From Phycomyces nitens (lineage: Eukaryota; Mucoromycota; Mucoromycetes; Mucorales; Phycomycetaceae), in assembly GCA_022702545.1 (NCBI GenBank), contig JAHRBC010000004.1, positions 3,720,001 through 3,784,000 on the forward strand: DNA of 64,000 nucleotides. The letters run 5' to 3'. Under the pieces are notes generated by a model. It did not search any database. It saw nothing but the letters and a program-made list of their open reading frames with translations, and was not told the DNA's origin. Position 1 is the first letter of the stretch. Every line of letters starts with the position of its first letter. The position numbers and the translations under genes are program-made. Positions 45,665-56,667 of the stretch are shown here, piece by piece.

Positions 45665-46678
45665 TTAATATTTAGTATTTTTGCCTTTTGCCTTAATTAC
45701 TGCTTCAACTCTTGCTGGCATTGTATCTATATACTTTTTACAAATATAATGTGTGATATTGTTCCATTCTTTATCACATCTTTCCCAAAGTTCATGCACT
45801 CCTTTAGCCTTTAAAGTATATAAAGAAAGGAACAACTTTAAATGATGCCAAATATGTTCAATTGGATTCAGGTCTGGGGATTGAGCTGGCCAAGGGAGTA
45901 CTTGCAATTCCATATCACTGATGTACTGTTTGGTTGTCTTGGCTGTGTGTTTTGGGTCATTATCATGCTGAAAAATGATACTTTGCTTATCAAAACCATA
46001 GAAATCTATAGTTTCTTTCAGGTTATCTTCAAGTATATCACAGTAAACTTTGCTTGTCATGAGTTCTTGTATGTGACAACCATATCTAATGCCTTCATAA
46101 GTCATACATCCCCACATCATCAAACTGCCTCCTCCATGTTTTACAGTTAAATCAAGATGATGGTCTTGTAGTGGGTCATCTGGCCTTTTCCAATAATATT
46201 TTACTCCATCAGATCCCCAAATATTGATTTTGGTCTCATCTGAAAATATAACACGTTTCCAATCATGAATAGTCCAGTGTCAATGCTCTAAAGCCCATTT
46301 AAGTCTTGCTTGTCGATTTTTCTCTGATATCATTGGCTTCTTCTTTTTAATTGCTGCTCTGAAACCAAGTGCCTTCAGGGTCTTGCAAACAGTAGAATAG
46401 TCAAGCTGCAGTCCCTCTTGATCCAATTTCATATGTGCTTCTTTGGCAGTTTGTATTTCACCAGTTACAAATTGTCTTACTAACAGGCGCCTTCTGACTT
46501 GGGAAATTTTTGCAATTCGGCCACCAATAGAGATTTTTTCAGTGATCTTCATCTTTTTTTTATACTTGGATACAGTCCCAGCAGAGATAGAAAGGTTCTT
46601 GGAAATTTTCTTGACAGAGGCACCACTTTGAAGCTGACTTTGGATAGAATTTCTGAGAGAAAGAGGTAGAATTTTCAT
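45665..46678 (-). pseudogene. Tc1-type DD34E transposase with a single in-frame TGA
   Basis: MKILPLSLRNSIQSQLQSGA starts at 46678. Helix-turn-helix ASVKKISKNLSISAGTVSKY comes first, then the second DNA-binding part. Catalytic residues are Asp in VIFSDETKI, Asp in IIFQHDNDPKHT and Glu in PAQSPDLNPIEHIW, 34 residues after it. The only lesion is TGA near 46279 between WALEH and HWTIHDWK, where relatives would tolerate Arg (CGA). About 338 codons, otherwise complete. Confidence 0.85.
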
Positions 46679-46943
46679 TTTAAAAGAAACAAGGAATAAT
46701 ATGAAAATAAAAAGAAAAACTTAGTCATTTATATATGTTTTTGCTTTATATTCTGATTATATGACACATTTTGACTATTATATGTGACTTTGAACGATTT
46801 ATAAGCAAAAGTCATAGAGAAATAATTTATTTTCTACTAATTTATCCAAAGTAGAAAAAGGGTTCGCATACTTTTCAAAAATTTGTCTGAGTTTTATTAA
46901 ATCAATATTCATTCTCAGCCGTTGATATTTTTATATGTGGTAG

Positions 46944-47011
46944 TTTTATATATAATGCATATAAAACATTTTGTTTTATATATAATGCATATAAAACATT
47001 TTGTTTTATAT
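46944..47011. repeat. Tandem duplication of a 30-bp unit inside the nested Tc1
   Basis: A 30-bp A+T-rich unit beginning TTTTATATATAATGC and ending ACATTTTG occurs twice in a row (46944-46973 and 46974-47003), followed by eight more bases of a third unit. It lies between the transposase start and the right inverted repeat. Confidence 0.85.
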
Positions 47012-48393
47012 GAAAATATTAAAAATTGAAAGAGTACTATCAAAATATATATTTTTTAATAGAACATGCGAACCCTTTTTCCACCTACTGTACAAGCCGA
47101 TGTGGCAGATGCATTTTTGCCACAGTCCGTCATATCAACAACCACTTTGACCCTATCCAAATTGCCACAATATATGCACCGGCTGCATTTTCCAACTGCA
47201 AACAATTCTATATTTCCCTTTTGCAAACCCCACTATTCTCGAACGCTACTACACACTCTTGTCTCATAGTCCTTGGTGACTTTAATTACACCTATAGCTC
47301 ACTTTCAGCCAACCCACGCCGTGCTCCCCAGCCGTGGCTTTGTTATGTTCAAGATCATCTTATTGATTGCATTACTGAAGAGGGTCAGCAACCTTTACCC
47401 ACCTTTTCTTGCGGAATTCAAATGAGCAGTATTGATTATATCTTTGCTTCTCCAGAATTAGCGACTCTTAAACACGAATCATCTGTAGCCTATATCAACC
47501 CTTCTTGGTTGGACCACTTCCTAGTGTCGACCACTTTGTCTTTGGGTAGATTGCCCACAGGAAAAGGAATTTGGCGTGCCAATTCTCGCTTGGCTCTGTC
47601 CTCCCAGTTTTGCCAGTCTTTGTCTGTGACATTGCAAGACCTATTGCCTACCCTACACAATCTCCCTTCTTCCCAAGACCAATAGGAAAAGGTGAAAGCT
47701 ATTGTCCACCGGCTAGCCAAACAACACTCTCGCCAATTGACTACATGGCGGGTTCAACAAGAAAAGGCTCTCCAAGGCAAACACAATCGCCTTATGCGCA
47801 AGTACAAGATTGACCATATACAAGACAACCAACTCCTAACAGTGGAGCGCCAACTCCAAGCTGTTCAACAAGAAAATGTTGAGATCTTGGCACTTCGAGC
47901 AAGCAAGCATTGGTGAGAACAGGGAGAATTTTCTGCTGGATATCTCACACTGCAAAAATACCCCCGATTCCCATATGTGTAGTTGATACAGTAGGTATGG
48001 GATATAAAGGTCAATTTTCTAGCTCAGGCCCTTTTTTGTGAGTTCAGAGAGAAAAAATATTTTTGATGGATTTTATTGGGTGTAGGTGATTGTGTAGCAT
48101 GAAAAAAATAATTATTAAACTCAAAGTATATCAAATAAACTGTACCTGAATATATCTTCTTTACTGTTAAACCAAAACATTTCAATTATTTATTAAACAA
48201 TGGCTCCTATCCGTAAATCTACAAGAACAAAAGAATGCAGATGTTCTATTTGCAAGAACAAAGAGGGTGGATTTGATTTTCTCACAGCTCAAACATTTAA
48301 GCGTCATATGCTTAAAGAAGATGCCAAAAACAGTTTTTTCAGTGGTAGATATAAGATATATTTTATATTTTAATTTGAAAATTATTTAATTAA

Positions 48394-50936
48394 CAAGTAG
48401 AGATTACCTGAATCGGCCCATTTGGGCCAATTTGCTTTAATGTTTTTCTCTCGAAAAAATATATGTATTAAATATTTTTTTTTGGTGCGTTTGAACAAGA
48501 AAACCTTCTTTTTATTTGTGGTTTTTGTATTTTTCTTAAAAATCAAAAAGTGGGGCATCAGTCCATTATTTAGTAAAGGTGGTTTTGTAAAAAATTTGGC
48601 GGCCCCTTTGGGCCGTCTCTTTGATCAACTATTCTACATATAAGAATTTCAATTATTTTTATTTGCAATAGTATATTTATATGCTTTAGGTTACAAAGAA
48701 TTATTAAGGTGGGTTTGGGTAACCCAGGTTGTACGTAAATGATCGTTGTAGCATGTTTTACACATTGGTGTAGTTGGGTCACAGCTACAAGATTTCTCTA
48801 CTCTTGTACGACGAGCACCCAAAATTTGGCAGTTTTTACAACCCAACCTCATTCTTTTTGCCATTCATTCCTCTCATTGACACATAAAGATGGCTGGTAT
48901 CCGACCTGAGCACTCTTTGATCATCCAAGTTAGGCTCTGTGCCATGAACCAACTCTTTGCAGTGCTTCAACAAAGTCCAAGCCAAAGTATCCTTGAAGGT
49001 GCTATGGCTTGTGCTCCCACCATTGCCAAATACGCGAAACGAGCTGAACGCATTTGCTTCACAAATTCCCAGAAAGAACCCAAGGAAGCGCATTTCCCAC
49101 CTTTTCAGTAGAGATGATATCGTGGTAAGATATCATATTGTCTCTTAAATTATTGGCTGCATCTACAGCACCTATAATAATAAACTCATTAATATGGCAG
49201 TATATATTTTTTGGAATCAATCTTTTACTCACTTTTATGAGTCTCATACTCATCTACTACTTCTGGTCGCTTGATGGCAACAAGACTGCCCCCAGAACCC
49301 AGAAAAGTTCTTTCGCTGGTAAGTCTTGTGGTACTGCACGAAGATACAAAAGCTTTCACTTTTTGATCTCGATAGGCACACACAAAGAGCTTACCGCTAC
49401 TCGAGACTTTTCTCATGGTATAGTGGCTACCACGCTCTTCACCAACCGTCTCCACAATATCCGTGGTGGGCATTCCGCGGGGCCAGTAGCGACGTTTGGC
49501 CACCTGCATGATGGAGTAGAGGCCAAGATCGCTCAGCATTGTAGTCATTGCTGGTGATCTGAACCAGGAGTCAGCAATCACGGTGCAACCACTTCCAAAC
49601 CAAGGCTTCACCAAACGCTTCATTGTGGCAGTCAATTTTTTCATGCCTGGTTCATCGTCAAACTCCTTCACCTTTGGGTCACTGACTGTATCCATGCGCA
49701 GAATGCAGTAGGTGTGGTGGTCAGCCAACGTCTTGAATTCTTGACCGATTGGGTGTGGCTTGCGAGGAACATTCTTCAAGTTTGGCATGCCTGCACCCAA
49801 CCACTGGTTTATTGATTCATCAACAACCAAATACTTGCCTGGTGTTACACAAGTAGCCATATGATCATTAAAGGCTTCAATTGCAGACCGGATTTGATAC
49901 AAAGGATCAACTTTTTGCTTCTCCACAGAGTAAACCTCGAACACATGCATTCGCATAATATCATTGAATCGTTTGTATGACATGTACTGAGAAAAGTCAA
50001 TGTTCATCATGAAATGGCTTGACCCTTGTTTCCAGTACGCTTTACGGTCAGAGTGCTTGAGTACTGTCATCACAGTCAAGAGCGCAATCCACATCAAGTA
50101 CTCATTGAATGTGAGATCTGACCACAGGTTGTTGGTCAAATCCCTGGCATTGGTGTTGATATTGGCGATTATCTGATGAAAGTAGTTCAATGGTAAGAAA
50201 AACAGAAAATAATCCAAAGGCGAGGCAGATCCTGGGTTAGCCAAGCTCAGTCTTGCATTCTGTTGTTGATAGCTATCATCACAGAGTCTGCTATCAATAG
50301 CCACTTCTCCAGGGGTCCATCCTTCCGAAAGATCTTCGCCATCCTCATCTTCCGTCTCTTCCTCTTCTTGGATTTCATCCTCTGAATCCTCCTCTGTTGC
50401 TACAAGAGCAGCAGGATCCTCTAAAGGTCCATCTCTGGTAGGAGAGCTGGTTTCAATCGGACCCAGGTATTTCAAGCAACCTTGCTTGAGTGTCAAAGTG
50501 ATACCAGGTACTTCATCTAGTACGATATCATAAAGTACTGCACCATTGACTGATGAACAGGCAATTGTCTTTCCTTTGAAGCTTAGAAGTGGGGTATTCC
50601 AGTCATACTTGTTGCACAAAAGGTCTTTGACTTCCTGGTTATTGATAAAGCGCTTATGAACTGACACAAGTACATTAACAGCGAGATTGGAGTTGGCAAG
50701 AGGCATATTTTTTGGTGTTTTAGAAGTGAAAGGTGTTTATTTCAAAAGAAATTTTCAACTGATCCTAACTAATGAAAATAATTTGAAATAAACGTAACAT
50801 ATTACCCCTTATTCTGAAGAGTGTAACCAAAACAAAGAGATAAAAAAAAACATTGTCAACCCCTTCAAAAAATCATATTAATTATCGGCCCCTTTGGGCC
50901 GACCAGGCCCCTTTGGGCCGGCGTAATTTCAACTTG
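48394..50936 (-). mobile_element. piggyBac-type transposon with TTAA duplication
   Basis: 2,543 bp flanked by TTAA on both sides (48390-48393 and 50937-50940). Inverted ends share CAAGT, then ATTAC, then a GGCCC-containing palindrome. Palindromic subterminal copies of GGCCCCTTTGGGCC or GGCCCATTTGGGCC lie near both ends. One transposase gene is on the minus strand. Confidence 0.92.
48691..50706 (-). pseudogene. piggyBac (DDE_Tnp_1_7) transposase, two frameshifts
   Basis: ATG 50706 opens a 493-codon frame: an acidic region around residues 100-130 (DEIQEEEETEDEDGED), then the catalytic core with Asp in YLVVDESINQW, Asp in GCTVIADSWF and Asp in KRPEVVDEY. A GTGAGT intron near 49244-49180 leads to AVDAANNLRDNMISYHD. 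A shift near 49093 is needed to enter RFLGFFLGICEANAF, and one extra A near 48850 must be dropped to reach the Cys-rich end CKNCQILGA...CSCDP...CKTC, a RING-like tail usual in piggyBac proteins. The stop is at 48691. It keeps all catalytic residues but is not translatable as one protein. Confidence 0.82.
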
Positions 50937-53900
50937 TTAATAATAAATACATTTTTGAATTAAATAGTAATGGAAATTGTTGATACTGAAGAGCAATACT
51001 TTGAGGCCATAGACAATGTAGAGGCCATGGATTTTGAGTCTGGTGGTAAGGATTTCTTAAAATTTTATTGTTTTTTTATTAAATTAATTTTTTTTTACAC
51101 CTGGGCAGACTTGGAAAACGGCATTGAAGAATATGAGGGGGTACAAGAACCCATTAGAAACCTACCTCTCTCTGAGTCCGATGCCATTTTTGGTGCAGAG
51201 GATGAATGTAGCTCAGTTGGTGACTCTGACTCTGACTCTGACAGTGAAAGTGAAGACGAGATGAATGATGATGAAGGTCTGTATAGTATCTGAGCTGATA
51301 ATCGCTCTATCTATATAAATATTATATATTAATATGCTTTTTTTTTGATTAATATGTTTCTAGAATTCAACTCAGAATTGAGTTTCATTCACGGCTTTAT
51401 AGTCAAGGCTCTTGCCCTGTTCATTTCCTTTTACGTTGTCAATGAAGGCGCAATTATCTTGATTGCAATCGTGAACAAGATCCTGGATTTTTTTGGCGAT
51501 TCTTTCCGAGTCCCATCAAGTGTCTCTGGTCTCAAAAGTATGGCAGGAATGAATGCATTGACAAAGGGAATCAAGAAGTATGTTGCATGTGGTGAATGTC
51601 ACAGCATTTACGAGAACGATGGTGCACCTCTTTTCTGTACATTTGACAAGTTTGAAAACAGCGCCTTGTGTGGCCATGGCTTGTTCAAGTCCAATTTGTC
51701 ATCTGTCCCAAAAAAATTGTATATCTACCAGTCAATCAAACACTCTATCCAAACACTCTTTTCTCAGCCTGATTTTGAATCACAGATCAACTCTTGGAAT
51801 CGTGGTCCCAAGGTGGAAAAGACTATGTTTGATATATATGATGGCGCGATGTGGAACGAGTTGCCTGATGTGAATGGAATCCCCTTTGTTGACAGCGAGC
51901 GCTCTCTTATGCTGACATTAAACATTGACTGGTTCCAACCATTTGATGGTGTCACGTATTCTTGTGGTGTCATCTACCTTGCTGTCAACAACCTTCCTCG
52001 TGATATCAGATTCAAGAAGGAAAATATCATCCTCGTTGGTTTGATGCCTGGGCCCAGAGAAGCAAAAACCTCAGAGATAAATCACTATCTCAAACCACTG
52101 GTCAATGAGTTGGAGGATCTCTATAAAGGAATCAGAATGAAGACTCATCAATGCCCATCTGGTGAAACTGTCTGTGCCGCTCTTTTCCTGGTCACTTGTG
52201 ACATCCCTGCTGCAAGGAAAGTATGTGGGTTCACATCCCATACAAGTACAAATGCTTGTCATAAGTGTAATCGTTGGTTCAATCGGTTAGCTGGAACAAA
52301 CTCTGTTGATTATTCTGGATTTGATTTCTCAAAGTGGCTCCTTCACACTAAGAATGATAATCGTAAGGATGCTGAGGTCTGAAGAAATGCAGCCACTCAA
52401 GCTGAGAGGCAGCGCCTTGAAGTTGCCAGTGGTGTTTGCTGGTCCGAACTGCATTGTCTCCAGTACTTTGACGTTGTCCGCTGCATGATCATTGATCCAA
52501 TGCACAATCTCTTCTTAGGCACTGACAAGAGGATGATGGAGAGATGGGTTGCAGATGGAGTAATCAACAATAAGAGTCTCGTTGCCATGCAGAAGATGGT
52601 AGAAAAGATGGTGTTGCCGCCAGATTATACTCCATTAAAGACAAAGATTGCAAAGGGGTTCCCCTTCATGAAAGCTGATGAGTGGAAGTCGTGGTGTTTG
52701 GTATACTCTCCCGTGGTATTGAAGAACGTGCTGCCACTGCCAATGTTCAAAAATTGGATGTTTTTTGTAAATGCCTGCCGTTTTTTGACCAAGCCAAGTA
52801 TCTCTGAGGACGATATTGAGGAAGTGCATCGCAATCTGGAGCAGTTTGGCAAAGGTTGTGAGCATTTATATGAGTCTGACCTCCTCTCTCCCAACATGCA
52901 CTTCCATCTTCACCTTCATGAAACGGTTCTAGACTTTGGTCCGGTTTATGGCTACTGGCTTTTTGGTTTTGAGAGGTACAATAGTATCCTCAAAAACATC
53001 AACACAAACAGGAAAGGTGGATTCGAGGCCACATACATGAGAAGCTTTGTTGAGGATACACGAAAGGCAGATTTTGTTTGTGGGTTTCTGAGCACAGCCA
53101 ATGGATATCATTTGTCAGATATCTTTCGCATGTTTACCAATACCCCAGACACTATATCCACGCCAGCACATTCTCATTATTTCTCTACCTTCTCATTGCC
53201 TGATTTTGTTGAATATGCTGAAAATCCATTGATAACAGTATATGGTAATGAGCCTTTGCCACCATCAACACTCCCATTGAAAAAGAAGCCCATGAGTATG
53301 ATGAGTAGGGCAGAATATGACTGTTTGGTGGAATATTACCAGGTTGCCTATAATGACAGGTCCATCAAAGGCTGTAATGACACCATGGCTTCCTCTGCTT
53401 TTGTCAATGACTGGATCGAAATGCTCAAGTCTGTTAGTATTCTAGGCCAGATGTTCAAAGGAAGGAGTGGTAGAAATCAAAAAGGATCATACATCCAAGC
53501 ATTATTTGTTGAGGAAAAGACCAAGGCAGTGTACGTGTATGTTGGAGAGATTCAGTATCTATTTGTTCACGCATTTAGCCCTGCTGTTTCTTCTTCACAT
53601 CGTGGAAATGCCTATAACAGTCAACACACCTTTGCTTTTGTGAACTGGTTCAAAACTACGTCAGACACCACCAGAGAGGCTGAAGGCATTGAGATTCACA
53701 AGGACGAATTTTCAGCTCTTGACTTTCAAAGCATTCTTCCTGTCCATCGGATTCTCCTGCCTGTTGCAATTGTGGATTATAAATCTAGTAGTAACATTAA
53801 CAAAAAACTAGTTGTCCCCTTGCCTAGAAAGGTTTCCGCCTAAATATATTTATCTTATCTCTCTTGGTTTTAATTATAATTTTATAGATTGTTTTGCAAA

Positions 53901-53938
53901 TCATGTGTTTAAAAAGTAAAAAAGACAAAAACAAAGAT

Positions 53939-55171
53939 TTATTCATTTTTGAATGTCCAGACAGGCAAATTCAAAGTCAGGTGACTTGGGGCAGGAATCT
54001 CCTTGACTGATATTTGCTGTCTGGGCATTCTTGTCTTTGTCTTTGGTCCAGACCGTTTCAGATCATCCTCTCTTGAAAAACGGTCAATGACCTCCAGAAG
54101 CTGGTTCAACTATATTAAATTTATCAGTCTTTTATCAGCACTTAGCACATCACTCTACAAAATATTAATTACCTCATCGCTTCTCCAGCTGGGACGAGCA
54201 ACATGGAGAACACGCATGGTGATACCAGGTGCAATGTCTTCCATGCCCGACTCACCATCAGACATCACATCCTTTTGGAGGACATGGAGATAGGCCATCT
54301 CCTCAGAGTTTTCAGGCTTATGGCCCATCTCCTCATCAATTGCCCTCCAGTGACGCTTGTAGACCGCCACCCTGCATGAGTGGATCAAGAAAAATTTTCA
54401 GATTAAGTCAAAAATATCATATTGTCTTTATACTAACCTCGACGAGCCTGCTGTTGGCCCAAACCTTTTTCCTCTTTGCAATAGACTGCTCTTCAGTCAT
54501 CTTTGCAACGCGATGGTAGTACTTATAGTTATTTTTTTAGTTTTTGCACTACTATGCCAGGCCAAAAACCAGCAGCATGAGGCTGTGAGAGAATGTAGTC
54601 TCTCATGTAGTTAATGACCCTGACATTGTCTGGGTAGTCAATCCTCTCATCCTTATTCTATTTCTGCTTGCCTTCATTCTCAGCAATCAGAGCTAGATCT
54701 TTGGAGTCAAGGTCTTTCTTCCACATCTTATTCTCAATAAGTTCCTGGATATAATTTGTGAGAAAATATTTTTTTACAAAACAATAATAATATTCATACC
54801 AAGACAATCGCGCGCATATCACTGGGACTAATTGAGCTGGAGGGGCCAACAGAAGGAACCATTCCAACGGAACCAGCTTGGCCAAGAGGGAGCTGGCTCT
54901 GGACACCACTGGTATGGGCTTCCATGAGTGTACTCATGGTCTTGTTGGTCTTGCCAGCGATGTCATAGACCATTCCCATTCTGGACTTGAGGAACCTCAA
55001 GTCTTCAAGGATAGCGGCCATTTCTGTCCTGCCTTGGCTACTTCCCTCACCAGTACTAGGAGATCTAGGCATAATCTCACGCTGGCTGATACGACCAGCA
55101 ACAACACGGTCAATTGGAGCAGCTGGATTTGCTCTGGCTTTGCGTCCTGAGTTTGCTTGGGTTGGGGACAT
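53939..55171 (-). pseudogene. CACTA partner gene of element B, damaged
   Basis: Exon 1 is 55171-54800 (124 codons, phase 0 end), starting MSPTQANSGRKARANPAAPI and containing a helical segment LEDLRFLKSRMGMVYDIAGK. Exon 2 starts at 54744 and meets TAG (about 54662-54660) where A and C have Trp (KPGW, KPKW), so TGG to TAG; sense continues as NKDERIDYPDNVRVINYMRD. A one-base loss in an A run near 54535 breaks the frame again. A later exon ends VARPSWRSDE at the splice site, and the last exon ends LNLPVWTFKNE-stop at 53939. Same layout as A and C, convergent with the transposase 95 bp away. Confidence 0.75.
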
Positions 55172-55447
55172 TTTCTAAATAAATATTTTCAAAATAAAAT
55201 AATAATAATACATAGATTAATATATTTTTATTATATATATCCTTGAATATATAGACTTACATAATAAGCTGTAGTAGTGGGTGTAGTGTCAGGTAAGAAC
55301 AATAATATTACTTGTCAAAAAAACTATATTTATATATTGAAAAAAAGTATATTTTCGGAGTACAGCAAAATAAAATGAATTTGTGGACACACAGTTTTCA
55401 TAATCCCATTATTCTCATAATTTATTAGGGCTTACTATAATCTAAAA

Positions 55448-56118
55448 ATGCGTATGGATTCTTTTTTCCCAATTTTCCCTTTTTCTCTTTCTTTTTTCTT
55501 TTTGCTTCCTTTATACTCTCTGGTAAGTATTTAAAAAATTTTCACGCAATTAAAAACAACCTTTAACATTTTTTCAATTATCTAAAAGATGTCCTATAGT
55601 CACTTTTATTCATGCTTACACAAGAAAAACGTAAATAGGCGCACTATTTTTTATTGCTGTTGCTAATCAGTAATCTTCATCTTGTAGATTCAAAAACAAC
55701 TCCTTTCAATTGCAATGGCCAAAGATGACAATGATGAAGTTGAATGGAGGGAATGTACTTGGTATGTTTGAATATTTTATCACTATTAATACTAATATAT
55801 TCTGTCTTTACTATCAGCTCTTTATATTAAACAAAATTGCTGCGTTTTAACAAAGACATGGAATACCCAACAAACCAGTTTGTCTTGGTAAGTAATCAGT
55901 CATTCCTATTACTTTTCTAACAGAAAATATAGATATCTTTTCTATTACACGTACACATTTTTTGATGGCTATATCATTATCTATCATGAAATACTGTTTG
56001 GTATGCCTGAAAATTTGCTCTCAAGATATGGAGCATCTACTCTGTTCTGTCAACCACTTCAGCCATTCAAAGCAGTAGTTAAAGATTCGGCCATGCTCTC
56101 GACCCATGTTTTAAAAAG
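55448..56118 (+). pseudogene. Intron-rich reading frame at the partner-side end of element B (gene X-like)
   Basis: Exon-like blocks with GTAAGT or GTATGT donors: a hydrophobic start MRMDSFFPIFPFSLSFFFLL (ATG 55448), MAKDDNDEVEWRECT, then a block around 55945-56118 (YIIIYHEILFGMPENLLSRY, KAVVKDSAMLSTHVLK). A TAA falls in the middle exon. Position matches gene X of element A. I see no convincing sequence match to it, so homology is unproven. Confidence 0.25.
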
Positions 56119-56667
56119 GTAAACATAAGTATACCGTGAATATAGCTATAGCCATGAATCTAGACCAAATTACTAGGCTGTATATTATGAGAAAAAATTT
56201 TATCAATAAAAACATATTCGTAAACTATTTGCCATAATCTATTATAAAGAAGTATATAATAAATTACCAATTGAAAGTATTCAAAGCCTCAAAAATATTA
56301 AACAGCCAATAAATACACGTCTGGTGGAAGATAGTTGAATGGATAGACAAGGGAAAGTAATGAAAGTTGAATCTTGATCTGTCAAAAATAGATCTTATTA
56401 TTGACCTTGAAATAATAATCCATGTAACGTTATACTGAAAAGAGATAAAATATACACTTTCAGTTACAGTTCTGTACCTCCTTGAGGTTAATGAGCCAAC
56501 ATGCCCAAAACTAGAGCATTATATCTGCCGAATTACTGCAACATCTCATATGACTCATCATTCATATCTGGAGAGTAATATTTCTATTTAATTCTAGGAT
56601 TTTTTATTTATTTGCCTCGGGATTTCACTTACTATCACATCTGGGAATCGTACATTTTTTTGCAGTG

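Larger units (their letters stand above)
45450..47090 (-). mobile_element. Tc1-family transposon nested in LINE copy 2
   Basis: 1,641 bp with near-perfect terminal inverted repeats of about 27 bp (CAGTAGGTGGATAAAAGG at the left, CAGTAGGTGGAAAAAGGG inward from the right) and TA on both sides (45448-45449, 47091-47092). Excision plus one TA would restore the LINE frame exactly, showing that it inserted after the LINE did. Confidence 0.93.
43812..47947 (+). mobile_element. LINE copy 2, 3'-truncated and split by a Tc1 element
   Basis: The same family as copy 1, starting at the shared TCTAGATGCATGGC. ORF1 is nearly complete, ORF2 is interrupted at 45450-47090 by a Tc1 element and then ends abruptly at 47947, where the CACTA element B terminus (CACTGCAAAAA) begins. 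Reverse transcriptase and 3' end are missing from this window. Confidence 0.85.
45194..47949 (+). pseudogene. LINE copy 2 ORF2, 5' part only
   Basis: Starts at ATG 45194, overlapping the ORF1 stop, with the endonuclease opening KIATINCRGLTKTSDP. A Tc1 insertion splits it at 45450; removing the insertion and one TA restores DSYTSRCGRCIFATV in frame. The second part (from 47093) has LGDFNYTYSSLSANPR and SSIDYIFASPE, with stops at 47683 (TAG) and 47914 (TGA). It ends where CACTA element B begins, before the reverse transcriptase domain. Confidence 0.8.
48200..53843 (+). pseudogene. CACTA transposase of element B, in-frame TGA and piggyBac in intron 1
   Basis: Exons 48200-48344, 50968-51045, 51109-51276 and 51364-53843 join in the same phases as in element A; exon 1 is 145 nt in both. 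Exon 1 encodes a Cys-rich finger (CRCSICKNKEGGF...FKRHM). Exons 2-3 are acidic (a run of Ser-Asp near 51215-51250). Exon 4 has LMLTLNIDWFQPFDGVTYS, CDIPAARKVCGFTSHTSTN and MIIDPMHNLFLGTDKRM. TGA at 52380-52382 stands where A and C have Trp (WKNAS, WKSAS), so TGG to TGA. Intron 1 is stretched to about 2.6 kb by the piggyBac element. Otherwise open over 957 codons. Confidence 0.88.
47948..56667. mobile_element. CACTA-superfamily transposon (element B), inactive, with nested piggyBac
   Basis: Ends are CACTGCAAAAATACCC from 47948 and its inverted partner ending TTTTTTTGCAGTG at 56667. The arms match again a few bases inside (CGATTCCCA, ATGTG). Removing the nested 2.5-kb piggyBac leaves about 6.2 kb, close to element A. 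Gene order is transposase (+), partner (-), gene X-like exons (+): the element A plan in reverse orientation. The bases next to the two ends, TCA and TAA, do not match, and the flanks are different elements. Confidence 0.88.
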
